In this document: piece after piece, positions 16,108 to 25,700 of the stretch
Layout of the letters: the number at the start of each line of letters is the position of its first letter
How positions within the stretch are numbered: position 1 is the stretch's first letter
Assembly: GCF_025751495.1 (NCBI RefSeq)
Contig: NZ_JAOWKZ010000005.1
Span: forward strand, 248,001 to 312,000
Length of the DNA: 64,000 bases
Direction: 5' to 3'
Origin: Albidovulum litorale
GTDB lineage: Bacteria > Pseudomonadota > Alphaproteobacteria > Rhodobacterales > Rhodobacteraceae
Translations under genes and position numbers: made by a program
The notes under the pieces: generated by a model
Seen by the model: only the letters and a program-made list of their open reading frames with translations
Databases searched by the model: none
Told to the model about the DNA's origin: nothing

Positions 16108-18258
16108 TCAGCCCCTCCGCCAGCTATGAAACCGTTCAAGCAGGCTCAGGGTGCGCACATTCACATGCGCCTTGCGCCATTCCCCGGCGGCGTACTTGTT
16201 GGCCTCGGCCAGCGTCGGGTAGATGTGGATCGTCGACAGGATCTTGCCGAGCCCGTGGCCATGTTTCATCGCGAAGACGAACTCGGCCATCAGGTCGCCC
16301 GCATGTTCGCCCGCGATGGTCACACCAAGGATCGTGTCCTTGCCCGGCGGGGTCAGCACCTTGACGAACCCAACGGCAGAGCCGTCAGCGATGGCGCGGT
16401 CAAGATCGTCAATGCCGTAGCGCGTGACCTCGAAAGGAATGCCCTTCTCCTTCGCCTCCTGTTCGTTGAGACCCACCCGCGCCACTTCGGGATCGGTGAA
16501 GGTGGCCCAGGGGATCACCCGGTAATCCGCCTTGAACCGCTTGAACTTGCCAAAAAGCGCGTTGACCGATGCAAACCATGCCTGATGCGACGCGGTATGG
16601 GTGAATTGGAAAGGTCCTGCGACGTCGCCCGCGGCGAGGATATTGGGATATTTGGTTTCCAGATATTCGTTGGTCTCGATCACCCGGCCGGTCTCGATCC
16701 CCAGTTCCTCCAGCCCGTAGCCCTTCAGCCGTGCGGCACGGCCGACGGCGACAAGGATATCGTCGAACTCGATCTTGCGGGTCTGGCCATTCGCCTCGAC
16801 CTCGATCCATTTCTTATCGCCGGTCTTGCCCAGCGCCACCGCCTTGTGACCGGTCAGCACCGTGACGCCATCGGCCTCCATCGACGCCTTCACGAGGTCC
16901 GACACTTCCTCATCCTCGCGGATCAGGATGCGCGGCAACATCTCGATCTGCGTGACCTCTGATCCCAGCCGCGCGAAGCTTTGCGCCAGTTCGCAGCCGA
17001 TTGGCCCGCCGCCAAGCACAACAAGCCGTTTCGGCGCGGCGTCACGTCCGACCATGTCATCCCAGAGCGTGTCCGAGGTCAGGTGGCCCACCTCATCCAG
17101 CCCCGGTAATGGCGGCACGAAAGGTGCGGCACCAGTCGCGAGGATCACGGACCGGGTCGTCAGGCGCTGCGCGGCGCCATCCGCCCCGGTGATCTCCACC
17201 GTCCAGGGGTCGATCAGCTTTGCGTGTCCCTGCAGGACCTCGACGCCTAGTCCTTCATAGCGATCGACGCTGTCATGCGGCTCGATGGCCTTGACCACGG
17301 CATGGATGCGCTCAAACACCTTGCGAAAGGAAAACTCCGGTGTGGTCGCGGTCAGGCCGTAATGGTCGGCATGGCGCATCTGGTGGGCAAGCTTCGCCGA
17401 TTTGATCAGAGCTTTCGACGGCACGCAGCCATAGTTCAGGCAATCGCCGCCCATCTTGTGGGACTCAATCAGCGTCACCTTCGCCTTCACCGCCGCCGCG
17501 ATATAGGCCGAGACGAGGCCCGCCGCGCCCGCGCCGATCACGACGAGATTGCGGTCATAGCGCGCGGGCCGGGTCCAGCCGGCATAGGCGCGGCGGCGCT
17601 TGATGAGGCGCAGGACGAATTTCGCGATCCAGGGGAAGATGCCCAGAAGCACGAAAGACAGGATCAAGGGCAGCGACAGGATGCCCGAGAGGCTTTCAAG
17701 CTGCGCCAGTTGCGTGCCCGCATTCACGTAGACCGCCGTCCCGGCCAGCATCCCGGCCTGACTGACCAGATAGAAGGTCAGCGCCCTGATCGGGGTGAGG
17801 CCCATCAGAAGGTTGATGGCAAAGAACGGGATCGCCGGGATCAGGCGCAGGGTGAAGAGGTAAAAGGCACCGTCGCGCTCCATCCCCTCGTCGATAGTTT
17901 GAAGCCGGTTGCCGAGTTTCTCATGCACCCAGTCCGACAGAAGATAGCGCGAGGCGAGAAAGGCCAAGGTCGCCCCGGTGGTCGAGGCGAAGGAGACGAG
18001 CAAGAGTCCCCACCAGAAGCCGAAAAGCGCCCCGGCGGCCAGCGTCATCCAGACCGCCAGCGGCAGCGACAGGGCGGTGACCGCGACATAGGCGGCAAAG
18101 AAGATCGCGGCGACGGTCAGCGGGTTCTCCGCCATCCGCGCCTCAAGCCCCGTCAGATGGCCGCGCAGCATGTCGAGATCGGGCGGGTTGCGGCCGATCA
18201 GGGCGATCAGCACGGCGACCAGAAGGGCAAGCGCGAGGAAGAGGGCGGGTTTTTTCAT
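16108..18258 (-). CDS. TVP38/VTT membrane domain fused to flavoprotein disulfide reductase
   Basis: A 716-residue fusion, first gene of the operon. Residues 1-225 are a TVP38/SNARE-associated (VTT) membrane domain with several helices and the conserved FTLRLIPAIPFFAINLLMGL re-entrant loop region. Residues 235-716 are a mercuric-reductase/dihydrolipoamide-dehydrogenase-like enzyme. They include an FAD GxGxxG (VVIGAGAAGLVSAYIAAA), the redox-active pair in GGDCLNYGCVPSKALI, an NAD(P) site (LVVLGGGPIGCELAQSF), an FAD GD box (ILAAGDVAGPFQFTH) and a dimerisation domain ending in the active-site His-Glu (IHIYPTLAEANKYA). It probably reduces a disulfide or metal at the inner membrane with NADPH. The fused arrangement is known in databases, but its substrate is not clear to me. 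Confidence 0.92.
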   Translation of the reverse strand: MKKPALFLALALLVAVLIALIGRNPPDLDMLRGHLTGLEARMAENPLTVAAIFFAAYVAVTALSLPLAVWMTLAAGALFGFWWGLLLVSFASTTGATLAFLASRYLLSDWVHEKLGNRLQTIDEGMERDGAFYLFTLRLIPAIPFFAINLLMGLTPIRALTFYLVSQAGMLAGTAVYVNAGTQLAQLESLSGILSLPLILSFVLLGIFPWIAKFVLRLIKRRRAYAGWTRPARYDRNLVVIGAGAAGLVSAYIAAAVKAKVTLIESHKMGGDCLNYGCVPSKALIKSAKLAHQMRHADHYGLTATTPEFSFRKVFERIHAVVKAIEPHDSVDRYEGLGVEVLQGHAKLIDPWTVEITGADGAAQRLTTRSVILATGAAPFVPPLPGLDEVGHLTSDTLWDDMVGRDAAPKRLVVLGGGPIGCELAQSFARLGSEVTQIEMLPRILIREDEEVSDLVKASMEADGVTVLTGHKAVALGKTGDKKWIEVEANGQTRKIEFDDILVAVGRAARLKGYGLEELGIETGRVIETNEYLETKYPNILAAGDVAGPFQFTHTASHQAWFASVNALFGKFKRFKADYRVIPWATFTDPEVARVGLNEQEAKEKGIPFEVTRYGIDDLDRAIADGSAVGFVKVLTPPGKDTILGVTIAGEHAGDLMAEFVFAMKHGHGLGKILSTIHIYPTLAEANKYAAGEWRKAHVNVRTLSLLERFHSWRRG

Positions 18259-18338
18259 AGGTGTTCGCCCTTGGTGCAGGGTTCAGGCGAAATCGCCCGG
18301 TGGCGGAATTGGCGTTTCGTCATACTGTCCCCGACCTT

Positions 18339-18357
18339 GTTGCACATGTTTTGCAAC
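18339..18357. promoter_or_regulatory. inverted repeat in the operon leader
   Basis: GTTGCA and TGCAAC are perfect 6-base arms around a 7-base spacer, about 80 bases upstream of the TVP38-reductase start. It may be an operator for the whole minus-strand operon. The arms are short, so chance occurrence is possible. Confidence 0.3.
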
Positions 18358-18438
18358 GAAGTCTGACCAAAGGCCAAGGACGTTACAAAAATGTCCGCAT
18401 CTCGTGAACCGGATGTGATTGGGCGGAATGAATGAAAA

Positions 18439-18463
18439 GGGCGTCCGCAAGTTGCGGACGCCC
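18439..18463 (-). terminator. rho-independent terminator
   Basis: GGGCGTCCGC and GCGGACGCCC form a 10-base-pair stem with loop AAGTT. Read on the minus strand it ends in TTTTC. It lies just beyond the stop of the small secreted protein gene and separates it from the TVP38-reductase operon. Confidence 0.78.
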
Positions 18464-18482
18464 CGGTCGCGCGTGAGTGGTG

Positions 18483-18707
18483 TCAGTTCAGGATCGCGCG
18501 GATCTGGCCGCCGCGATTGTCGTTGTCGCTGGCGAGGATGCTTTCAATCGCGTTGACCTGCGCGGCCGTAAGGTTGTCGAAATCACCGTTCGGAACGATG
18601 CGCTCGGCCTGGGCACGGGCGGGGCCGGTCAGGTCGGCATGGGTGGTCATCGCCATTGCGGAGCTGGCGGAAAGCACGAGCGCGGCGGTAAGAAGAAGGC
18701 TTTTCAT
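18483..18707 (-). CDS. small secreted protein
   Basis: A 74-residue protein with a clear signal peptide (MKSLLLTAALVLSASSAMA, then MTTHADL). The mature 55 residues are acidic and Asn/Ala-rich with no cysteine. The ATG at 18707 has GAAAGGAC upstream; the earlier in-frame ATG at 18896 lacks support. A strong terminator follows, so this is an independent transcript. Function unknown; it is of the size of small periplasmic proteins seen in Rhodobacteraceae. Confidence 0.75.
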   Translation of the reverse strand: MKSLLLTAALVLSASSAMAMTTHADLTGPARAQAERIVPNGDFDNLTAAQVNAIESILASDNDNRGGQIRAILN

Positions 18708-19025
18708 GGTCTGTCCTTTCGGTGTCTGGTCATGTGTGGGCCGGGAGCGGCCTTGTGACACCAAAATGGGCGGTGTGGCCGGCGAGTTGAAATCACAACC
18801 GGGTCGCGAAACCTCACGCGGAGTTTTTCGGATGTTGGCTTGAAAACGGCAGGGTGGACCCGGGTGCATGCCTTGCCCGCAAAACCAAGGCCGCATTTGT
18901 TAGAAGCATGTTACCGAGAATGAAACACGGCTCACATCTCTGTGGATCGACCGCTTGGCGGCTGTCGGTTTTGGCGTCCGCACGGCCACTGTGCATCGCC
19001 GCACAATATTCCAAAACAACGACGT
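18708..19025. other. gene-poor 318-base stretch
   Basis: This stretch lies between the small secreted protein gene and narR. Overlapping short frames on both strands show no consistent start, ribosome site or family motif. It must hold the promoter of the small secreted protein gene near its low-coordinate end, but no convincing -35/-10 pair could be picked out. Confidence 0.5.
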
Positions 19026-19754
19026 TCAGCAGTTCGAGGACGACCCTGTATAGCTAAGGTCGCCGCAGCCATCGCCGCCATCGATCAGCGGGGTGGGACA
19101 GGCCACCGCAACAAGGGCTGCGGCGTCCGTGATCGTCACGCGCATCCCGTCCACCGAGACGCCGTCCGGGCCCAGAGATTTCAGCGCCCTCGAAAGGTTC
19201 TCTGGCGTCATCCCGAGATAGGAGGCCAAGGTCCGCTTCTCCACCGGGAGATCGAAAGCACCACTCCCCCGTGCGTGCCGCAGAAGATAGGCAGCGAGCC
19301 GTTCGCGTGACGCGCGCAGTTTCAGATCCTTGGCGTGGCGCACGACGCTGCGGTAACAGCCGGCCAGCTCCCTCACGATCGCCTGGGCAAAGGCCGCGTC
19401 GCGGGCGAAGGTGGCGCGCAGGTCGGACCCGGCGATCATCGCGATGCGGGACGGCATCATCGTGCGGGCCGACATCAGATAGGGCGCGTCATTGATGCAG
19501 GCGGCGAGAATGAAGGTCGCCACGGGTCGGACGACCGCCATCGTCGTTTCACGACCGTTCCATCCGGCGTAAAGCTCCACCGCGCCCTCGGTCACGATGT
19601 GCAGGAAATCGGCCGGCCGGCCTTCCTCGATCAGGGTGACCTGTGGCGGGAAGTTCTGGTGATAGGCGCCACGCATCAGATTGCCGAAATGATCGCCATC
19701 CATGTCGCGGAATAGCGGCAGGTCGCGGATCTCTTCGAGGTCGGCGTTACGCAT
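19026..19754 (-). CDS. narR: Crp/Fnr-family regulator, NarR-like
   Basis: A 242-residue regulator with an N-terminal cyclic-nucleotide-binding-like beta-roll (residues about 10-125) and a C-terminal helix-turn-helix whose recognition part is TLASYLGMTPENLSRALK. The glutamate-serine-arginine pattern is that of FNR-type TTGA..TCAA readers. The N-terminal iron-sulfur cysteines of FNR are absent, as reported for Paracoccus NarR, which responds to nitrate or nitrite. It is divergent from narK, as expected for narR. The C-terminal tail is Gly/Ser/Cys-rich and unusual. The 255-base intergenic region carries two TTGA boxes. Confidence 0.85.
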   Translation of the reverse strand: MRNADLEEIRDLPLFRDMDGDHFGNLMRGAYHQNFPPQVTLIEEGRPADFLHIVTEGAVELYAGWNGRETTMAVVRPVATFILAACINDAPYLMSARTMMPSRIAMIAGSDLRATFARDAAFAQAIVRELAGCYRSVVRHAKDLKLRASRERLAAYLLRHARGSGAFDLPVEKRTLASYLGMTPENLSRALKSLGPDGVSVDGMRVTITDAAALVAVACPTPLIDGGDGCGDLSYTGSSSNC

Positions 19755-19780
19755 GAATCACCAGGGTCGGATTGAGTTGC

Positions 19781-19794
19781 TTGACAAATGTTAA
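19781..19794. promoter_or_regulatory. imperfect FNR/NarR-type box near narR
   Basis: TTGACAAATGTTAA is an inverted repeat with one mismatch (TTGAC against GTTAA). It lies 27 bases upstream of narR and could serve autoregulation. It is weaker than the narK-side box. Confidence 0.45.
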
Positions 19795-19916
19795 GCATAG
19801 CGGCGGCAATTGTCGATGTGCGCTAAAATATTTTTCCCGCAGCGCATCCAACAATGCCCAAGGGCTGCCAGAAGAATATCATAAGACGCTGAATTATATA
19901 GGTAAATCTCAGAAAT

Positions 19917-19930
19917 TTGACTTGGATCAA
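19917..19930. promoter_or_regulatory. FNR/NarR box for narK-narGHJI
   Basis: TTGACTTGGATCAA matches the TTGA-N6-TCAA consensus of FNR, NarR and Nnr. It is centred about 86 bases upstream of the narK start, consistent with activation from -41.5 with a leader of roughly 45 bases. Confidence 0.78.
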
Positions 19931-20009
19931 GCCCCGTTGCCAACGCCGGTGTTTTTGTGCGCCCAATCGTGGAGGGCCCTCTCCCTCCGCATCTCTTATG
20001 GAGGCGACA

Positions 20010-22739
20010 ATGCTGGATGGCTCGCATGTGTCGAAGGGCGATCAAACCCGCGCCCTTGCGCTCAGCACCATTGCGTTCACGGTCTGCTTTGCGGTCTGGA
20101 CGATCTTTTCCATCATCGGTGTCGCGATCAAGAAGGAACTCGGGTTGACCGAATCCGAGTTCGGCCTTCTGGTCGCCACGCCTATCCTTACTGGCTCTCT
20201 TACGCGGTTGATCCTCGGCGTCTGGACTGAGAAATACGGCGGCAAGATCGTGTTCTCGCTGCAGATGATCCTCACCGGTCTCGCGACCTGGGCGCTGACC
20301 TTGGCAGACAGCTACATCATGTACCTGATCGCAGCGTTGGGCATCGGCCTTGCCGGCGGGTCCTTCATCATCGGCGTGGCCTACGTCTCGCGCTGGTACG
20401 GGCCGGGCAAGCAGGGTACCGCGCTGGGCATCTTCGGCGCCGGCAACGTCGGTGCGGCGGTGACCAAGTTCCTCGCCCCCTTCGTCATGGTGGCCTATGG
20501 CTGGCAGGGCGTGGCGCAGGTCTGGGCCGCGGGCATCGCGCTCATGGGCGTGATCTTCTTCATCCTCGCCAAGGACGACCCGATGCTGGTCGAGCGCCGC
20601 AAGACCGGCGTCAAGGCGCCGAGCCTGCGTGAGCAGTTCGCGCCGCTGAAGAACCTCCAGGTCTGGCGCTTCTCGCTTTATTATTTCTTCGTCTTCGGCG
20701 CCTTCGTGGCGCTGGCGCTGTGGATGCCGCACTACCTGATCGACGTCTATGGCGTCGACGTGAAGACGGCGGGCATGTCGGCGGCGGCCTTCTCGCTCTC
20801 GGCGTCGCTTTTCCGCGCTTATGGCGGTCACCTCTCGGACCGCTTCGGCGCCCGTTCGGTCATGTACTGGACCTTCGGCTTCTCGCTGATCTTCCTCTTC
20901 ATGCTGTCCTACCCGCCCACCGACTACGTCATCCAGGGCAAGGACGGCCCGATCCACTTCACCACGGAAATGAGCCGCTGGCCCTTCGTCGTCACGCTCT
21001 TCTGCCTCGGCTTCTTCATGTCGCTCGGCAAGGCCGCGGTCTACAAGCATATTCCGGTCTACTATCCCAAACACGTCGGTGCCGTCGGCGGCCTCGTCGG
21101 CATGATCGGCGGCCTTGGCGGCTTCATCCTGCCGATCATGTTTGGGGCGCTCCTCGATCTGACCGGCATATATACGAGCTGCTTCGCTCTTCTCTTCGTT
21201 CTCGTCGCCATCGCGCTCGGCTGGATGCACATGTCGATCCGTCAGATGGAACGCGCAGCCCATGGCAAGACGCTCGACGAACTCCCGGGCCTGCCTGAAA
21301 TGCAGCCCATCCACATTCCTGGAAAGACGGTAATGACCACCCATACACTTGACGACTGGCGTCCCGAGGACAAAGCCTTCTGGGACGAGAAAGGCCGCAA
21401 GATCGCGCGCCGCAACCTGTGGCTGTCGATACCGGCCCTCCTATTGGCCTTCTCGGTCTGGATGGTGTGGTCGATGGTCGTCGCACGGCTTCCCGCCATC
21501 GGCTTTGACTTCACGCCGGGCCAGCTCTTCTGGCTCGCGGCCCTGCCGGGCCTCTCGGGCGCCACGCTGCGTATCTTCTACAGCTTCATGGTGCCGATCT
21601 TCGGCGGAAGGCTCTGGACGACGCTTTCGACGGCCTCGCTCCTCCTGCCTGCTATCGGCATCGGCTATGCTGTGCAGAACCCTGAGACGCCCTACCTCAT
21701 CTTCATGACGCTGGCGCTTCTCTGCGGGCTTGGCGGCGGCAACTTCGCCTCGTCGATGGCTAACATCGCCTACTTCTTCCCGAAAGCGGAGAAGGGCAAC
21801 GCGCTGGCGCTGAACGCAGGCCTCGGCAACCTCGGCGTGTCGGTCATGCAGTTCCTTGTGCCGATCGTCATCACCATGGGCGTCTTTGGCGCAATGGGCG
21901 GTGCGCCGGTGCAGCTTGCCGACGGCGGCGAACTGTGGATGCAGAACGCAGGCTTCGTCTGGGTGCCGTTCATCATCATCGCGACCATCGCGGCCTGGCT
22001 CGGCATGAACGACATCGCCGACGCGAAAGCCTCTTTCCGCGATCAGGCAGTGATCTTCACCCGCTTCCACAACTGGATCATGTGCATCCTCTACACCGGG
22101 ACCTTCGGCAGCTTCATCGGCTACTCGGCAGGCTTCCCGCTGCTCACCAAGCTCATGTTCCCCGAAGTCAACGCGCTGCAATACGTGTTCCTCGGCCCCC
22201 TTGTCGGCGCGCTCTCCCGCGCGGCGACCGGCTGGGTCAGTGACAAGTTCGGTGGCGGCCGTGTGACCTTCTGGACCTTCGCGGGCATGATCATCGCGGT
22301 CTTCGGTGTCATCACCTTCCTGCCGTCGGACGGCGTGAGCGGCAGCTTCATGGGCTTCTTCGCCTGCTTCATGGCGCTGTTCATGCTGACCGGTATCGGC
22401 AACGCGTCGACCTTCCAGATGATCCCGGCGATCATGGGTCGCGAGATCCCGCGCCTCATGCCGAACCTCGATGCCGCCTCCAGCCGCAAGCAGGCAGAAC
22501 GCGAAAGCGCCGCGATCATCGCCTTCACCTCGGCAATCGCTGCCTACGGCGCCTTCTTCATCCCGAAGGCCTACGGCACCTCGATCGCGATGACGGGCGC
22601 CCCGTTCATGGCGCTCTGGGGCTTCCTGATCTTCTACGCGATCTGCCTTGTCCTGACGTGGTTCTACTACACCCGTCCGGGCGGTGTTCTCCATGACCTC
22701 GAGCGTGGCCGGCTTCCCGCCGCCCCGGCTCAGGCCTGA
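20010..22739 (+). CDS. narK: fused nitrate/nitrite transporter NarK1-NarK2
   Basis: A 909-residue protein with two major-facilitator domains in one chain. NarK1-like residues are about 1-430 and NarK2-like residues about 470-900, joined by a hydrophilic linker (PIHIPGKTVMTTHTLDDW). Each half has the nitrate-transporter signature: AGGSFIIGVAYVSRWY in the first and GGGNFASSMANIAYFFP in the second. In Paracoccus the first half is assigned proton-coupled nitrate uptake and the second nitrate/nitrite exchange. The ATG at 20010 was chosen for GGAGG 6 bases upstream; the ATG at 19917 lies on the FNR box. It heads the narGHJI operon, 17 bases before narG. Confidence 0.96.
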   Translation: MLDGSHVSKGDQTRALALSTIAFTVCFAVWTIFSIIGVAIKKELGLTESEFGLLVATPILTGSLTRLILGVWTEKYGGKIVFSLQMILTGLATWALTLADSYIMYLIAALGIGLAGGSFIIGVAYVSRWYGPGKQGTALGIFGAGNVGAAVTKFLAPFVMVAYGWQGVAQVWAAGIALMGVIFFILAKDDPMLVERRKTGVKAPSLREQFAPLKNLQVWRFSLYYFFVFGAFVALALWMPHYLIDVYGVDVKTAGMSAAAFSLSASLFRAYGGHLSDRFGARSVMYWTFGFSLIFLFMLSYPPTDYVIQGKDGPIHFTTEMSRWPFVVTLFCLGFFMSLGKAAVYKHIPVYYPKHVGAVGGLVGMIGGLGGFILPIMFGALLDLTGIYTSCFALLFVLVAIALGWMHMSIRQMERAAHGKTLDELPGLPEMQPIHIPGKTVMTTHTLDDWRPEDKAFWDEKGRKIARRNLWLSIPALLLAFSVWMVWSMVVARLPAIGFDFTPGQLFWLAALPGLSGATLRIFYSFMVPIFGGRLWTTLSTASLLLPAIGIGYAVQNPETPYLIFMTLALLCGLGGGNFASSMANIAYFFPKAEKGNALALNAGLGNLGVSVMQFLVPIVITMGVFGAMGGAPVQLADGGELWMQNAGFVWVPFIIIATIAAWLGMNDIADAKASFRDQAVIFTRFHNWIMCILYTGTFGSFIGYSAGFPLLTKLMFPEVNALQYVFLGPLVGALSRAATGWVSDKFGGGRVTFWTFAGMIIAVFGVITFLPSDGVSGSFMGFFACFMALFMLTGIGNASTFQMIPAIMGREIPRLMPNLDAASSRKQAERESAAIIAFTSAIAAYGAFFIPKAYGTSIAMTGAPFMALWGFLIFYAICLVLTWFYYTRPGGVLHDLERGRLPAAPAQA

Positions 22740-22756
22740 CCGGAAAGGAGAGAAAG

Positions 22757-25700
22757 ATGAGCCATCTTCTCGACCGTCTCAACTTCCTGAAATCCGTCCG
22801 CAAGGATACCTTTGCGGACGGGCACGGACAGACCACAATCGAAAGCCGCGACTGGGAGGACACCTACCGGAACCGGTGGCGCCACGACAAGATCGTGCGC
22901 TCGACCCATGGGGTGAACTGCACCGGATCGTGTTCCTGGAAGATCTACGTCAAATCCGGGATCGTCACCTGGGAGACCCAGCAGACCGACTATCCGCGGA
23001 CCCGTGCGGACCTGCCGAACCACGAGCCGCGCGGTTGTGCGCGCGGCGCCTCCTACAGCTGGTATCTCTACTCCGCGAACCGGGTGAAAACGCCCTTGGT
23101 GCGCGGCCGGCTGATGCGGATGTGGCGTGACCTGCGCAAGACGATGTCGCCAGTCGAGGCCTGGAAGACCATTCAGTCCGATCCGAAGAAGCGCGCCGAC
23201 TACACCAAGACCCGTGGCAAGGGCGGCTTCGTCCGGGCAAGCTGGGACGAGGTGACCGAGATCACCGCCGCCGCCAACGCCTATACGGCAAAGACCTACG
23301 GCCCCGACCGGGTCTTCGGCTTCTCGCCGATCCCGGCGATGTCGATGGTCTCCTACGCGGCGGGCTCGCGTTACCTCAGCCTTCTGGGCGGCACCTGCAT
23401 GTCGTTCTACGACTGGTACTGCGACCTGCCACCGGCCTCGCCGATGACCTGGGGCGAGCAGACCGACGTGCCGGAATCGGCCGACTGGTACAACGCGGGC
23501 TACCTGATCCTCTGGGGCTCGAACGTGCCCCAGACCCGGACCCCGGACGCGCATTTCTACACCGAGGCGCGCTATCGCGGCACCAAGTCGGCGGTTGTCA
23601 GCCCCGACTATTCGGAGGCCGCGAAGTTCTCCGACATCTGGCTCAATGCCAAGCAAGGCACGGATGCCGCGCTTGGCATGGCGATGGGTCATGTGATCCT
23701 GCGCGAGTTCCATCTCGACCGGCAGGCGGAGTATTTCGAGGATTACTGCCGCAAGTACACCGACATGCCGATGCTGGTGAAGCTGGAGCCGAAGGGCGAT
23801 GGCTATGTGCCCGGCAAGCAGTTGCGCGCCTCGGACTTCGACAAGTCGCTCGGCCAGTCGAACAATCCGGAGTGGAAGACCGTCGCCATCGAAGAGAAGT
23901 CAGGCAAGATCGTTGTTCCGAACGGTTCGGTCGGCTTCCGTTGGGGTGAAGAAGGCAAGTGGAACCTTGAGGAGAAGGCCGAGGGCAAGGATGTGACGCT
24001 CAAGATGAGCCTCATCCTCGATACCGACCGAGACGACGTGATCGGAGTCGATTTCCCGTATTTCGGCGGCATGGCCTCGAACGGCTGGGAGAACGACGCG
24101 CGCGGCGAGGTTCTGACCCGCAACGTGCCGGTGAAGAAGATCAAGCTCGCCGACGGCGAGGAGCACTACGTCGCCACTGTGTTCGACCTCTTCTGCGCCA
24201 ATTACAGCCTCGACCGCGGACTCGGTGGCGATCATGTCGCCAGCGACTTCAACGCCGACGTGCCCTTCACCCCAGCCTGGGCGGAGAAGATCACCGGCGT
24301 GAAGCGCGACCGGATCATCCAGGTCGCACGGGAATTTGCCGAAAATGCCGAGAAGACCAACGGCAAGTCGATGATCATCATCGGCGCGGCGATGAACCAC
24401 TGGTACCACATGGACATGAACTACCGCGCCGTCATCAACATGCTGGTGATGTGCGGCGCCGTGGGTCAGTCCGGAGGCGGCTGGGCGCACTACGTGGGCC
24501 AGGAAAAACTGCGTCCGCAGACCGGCTGGACCGCGCTCGCCTTCGCGCTCGACTGGGCGCGCCCGCCGCGGCACATGAACTCCACCTCGGCCTGGTATGC
24601 CCATACCGACCAATGGCGTTATGAGACGGTGTCGTCGTCCGAGATCCTCTCGCCGACCGCACCGGATGGCGACTACAAGGACCTGAGCCTGATCGACTAC
24701 AACATCCGCGCCGAACGGATGGGCTGGCTTCCCTCCGCGCCGCAGCTTCGCACCAATCCGCTTGAAGTGGGCAAGGCGGCGAAGGCCTCGGGCAAAACCA
24801 TTCCGGAATACGTTGCCGAGCAGTTAAAGGCCGGGGCGCTGGAAATGTCGGCCGAGGACCCGGACGCGCCGGAAAACTGGCCGCGCAACCTCTTCGTCTG
24901 GCGCTCGAACCTTCTTGGGTCCTCGGGCAAGGGGCATGAATACTTCCTCAAGCACCTGCTGGGCACCGATCACGGTGTTCTCGGCAAGGATCTGGGCGAG
25001 GAAGGCCGCAAGAAGCCGGTGGAGGCCCGCTGGCACGACAAGGCGCCGGAGGGTAAGCTCGACCTCCTCGTGACGCTCGACTTCCGCATGTCGACGACGG
25101 CGGTCTATTCCGACATCGTGCTGCCGACCGCGTCGTGGTACGAGAAGGACGACCTCAACACCTCCGACATGCACCCGTTCATCCACCCGCTGCAGGCGGC
25201 CGTGGACCCGGCCTATGAGTCGAAGTCGGACTGGGAGATCTTCAAGGCCATCGCCAAGAAGTTCTCAGAGGTCGCGCCCGAGATCCTCGGGGTGGAGACC
25301 GATGTGGTGCAGCTGCCGCTGCAACACGACAGCCCCGGCGAGATCGCGCAGCCGATCGTCCAGGACTGGAAGAAGGGCGAATGCGACCTGATCCCGGGCA
25401 AGACCGCGCCGGCCTATATCGCGGTCGAGCGGGACTACCCGAACCTCTACGCCCGCTTCACCTCGCTTGGGCCGTTGATGGAGAAGGTCGGCAACGGCGG
25501 CAAGGGCATCGCCTGGGATACCAAGGTTGAGGTGCATCACCTCAAGGACCTGAACGGCACCCATCACGAGGGTCCGACCGAGGGCATGGCGAAGATCGAG
25601 ACCGCGATCGACGCGGCCGAGGTCATTCTGATGCTCGCGCCGGAAACCAACGGTGAAGTTGCCGTCAAGGCCTGGGACGCGCTCTCGAAGGCCACGGGCC

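Noticed and set aside
21441-22694. A 417-residue antisense frame in narK
   Set aside because: Extremely charged, low-complexity translation typical of reverse-strand shadows; narK on the plus strand is unmistakable.
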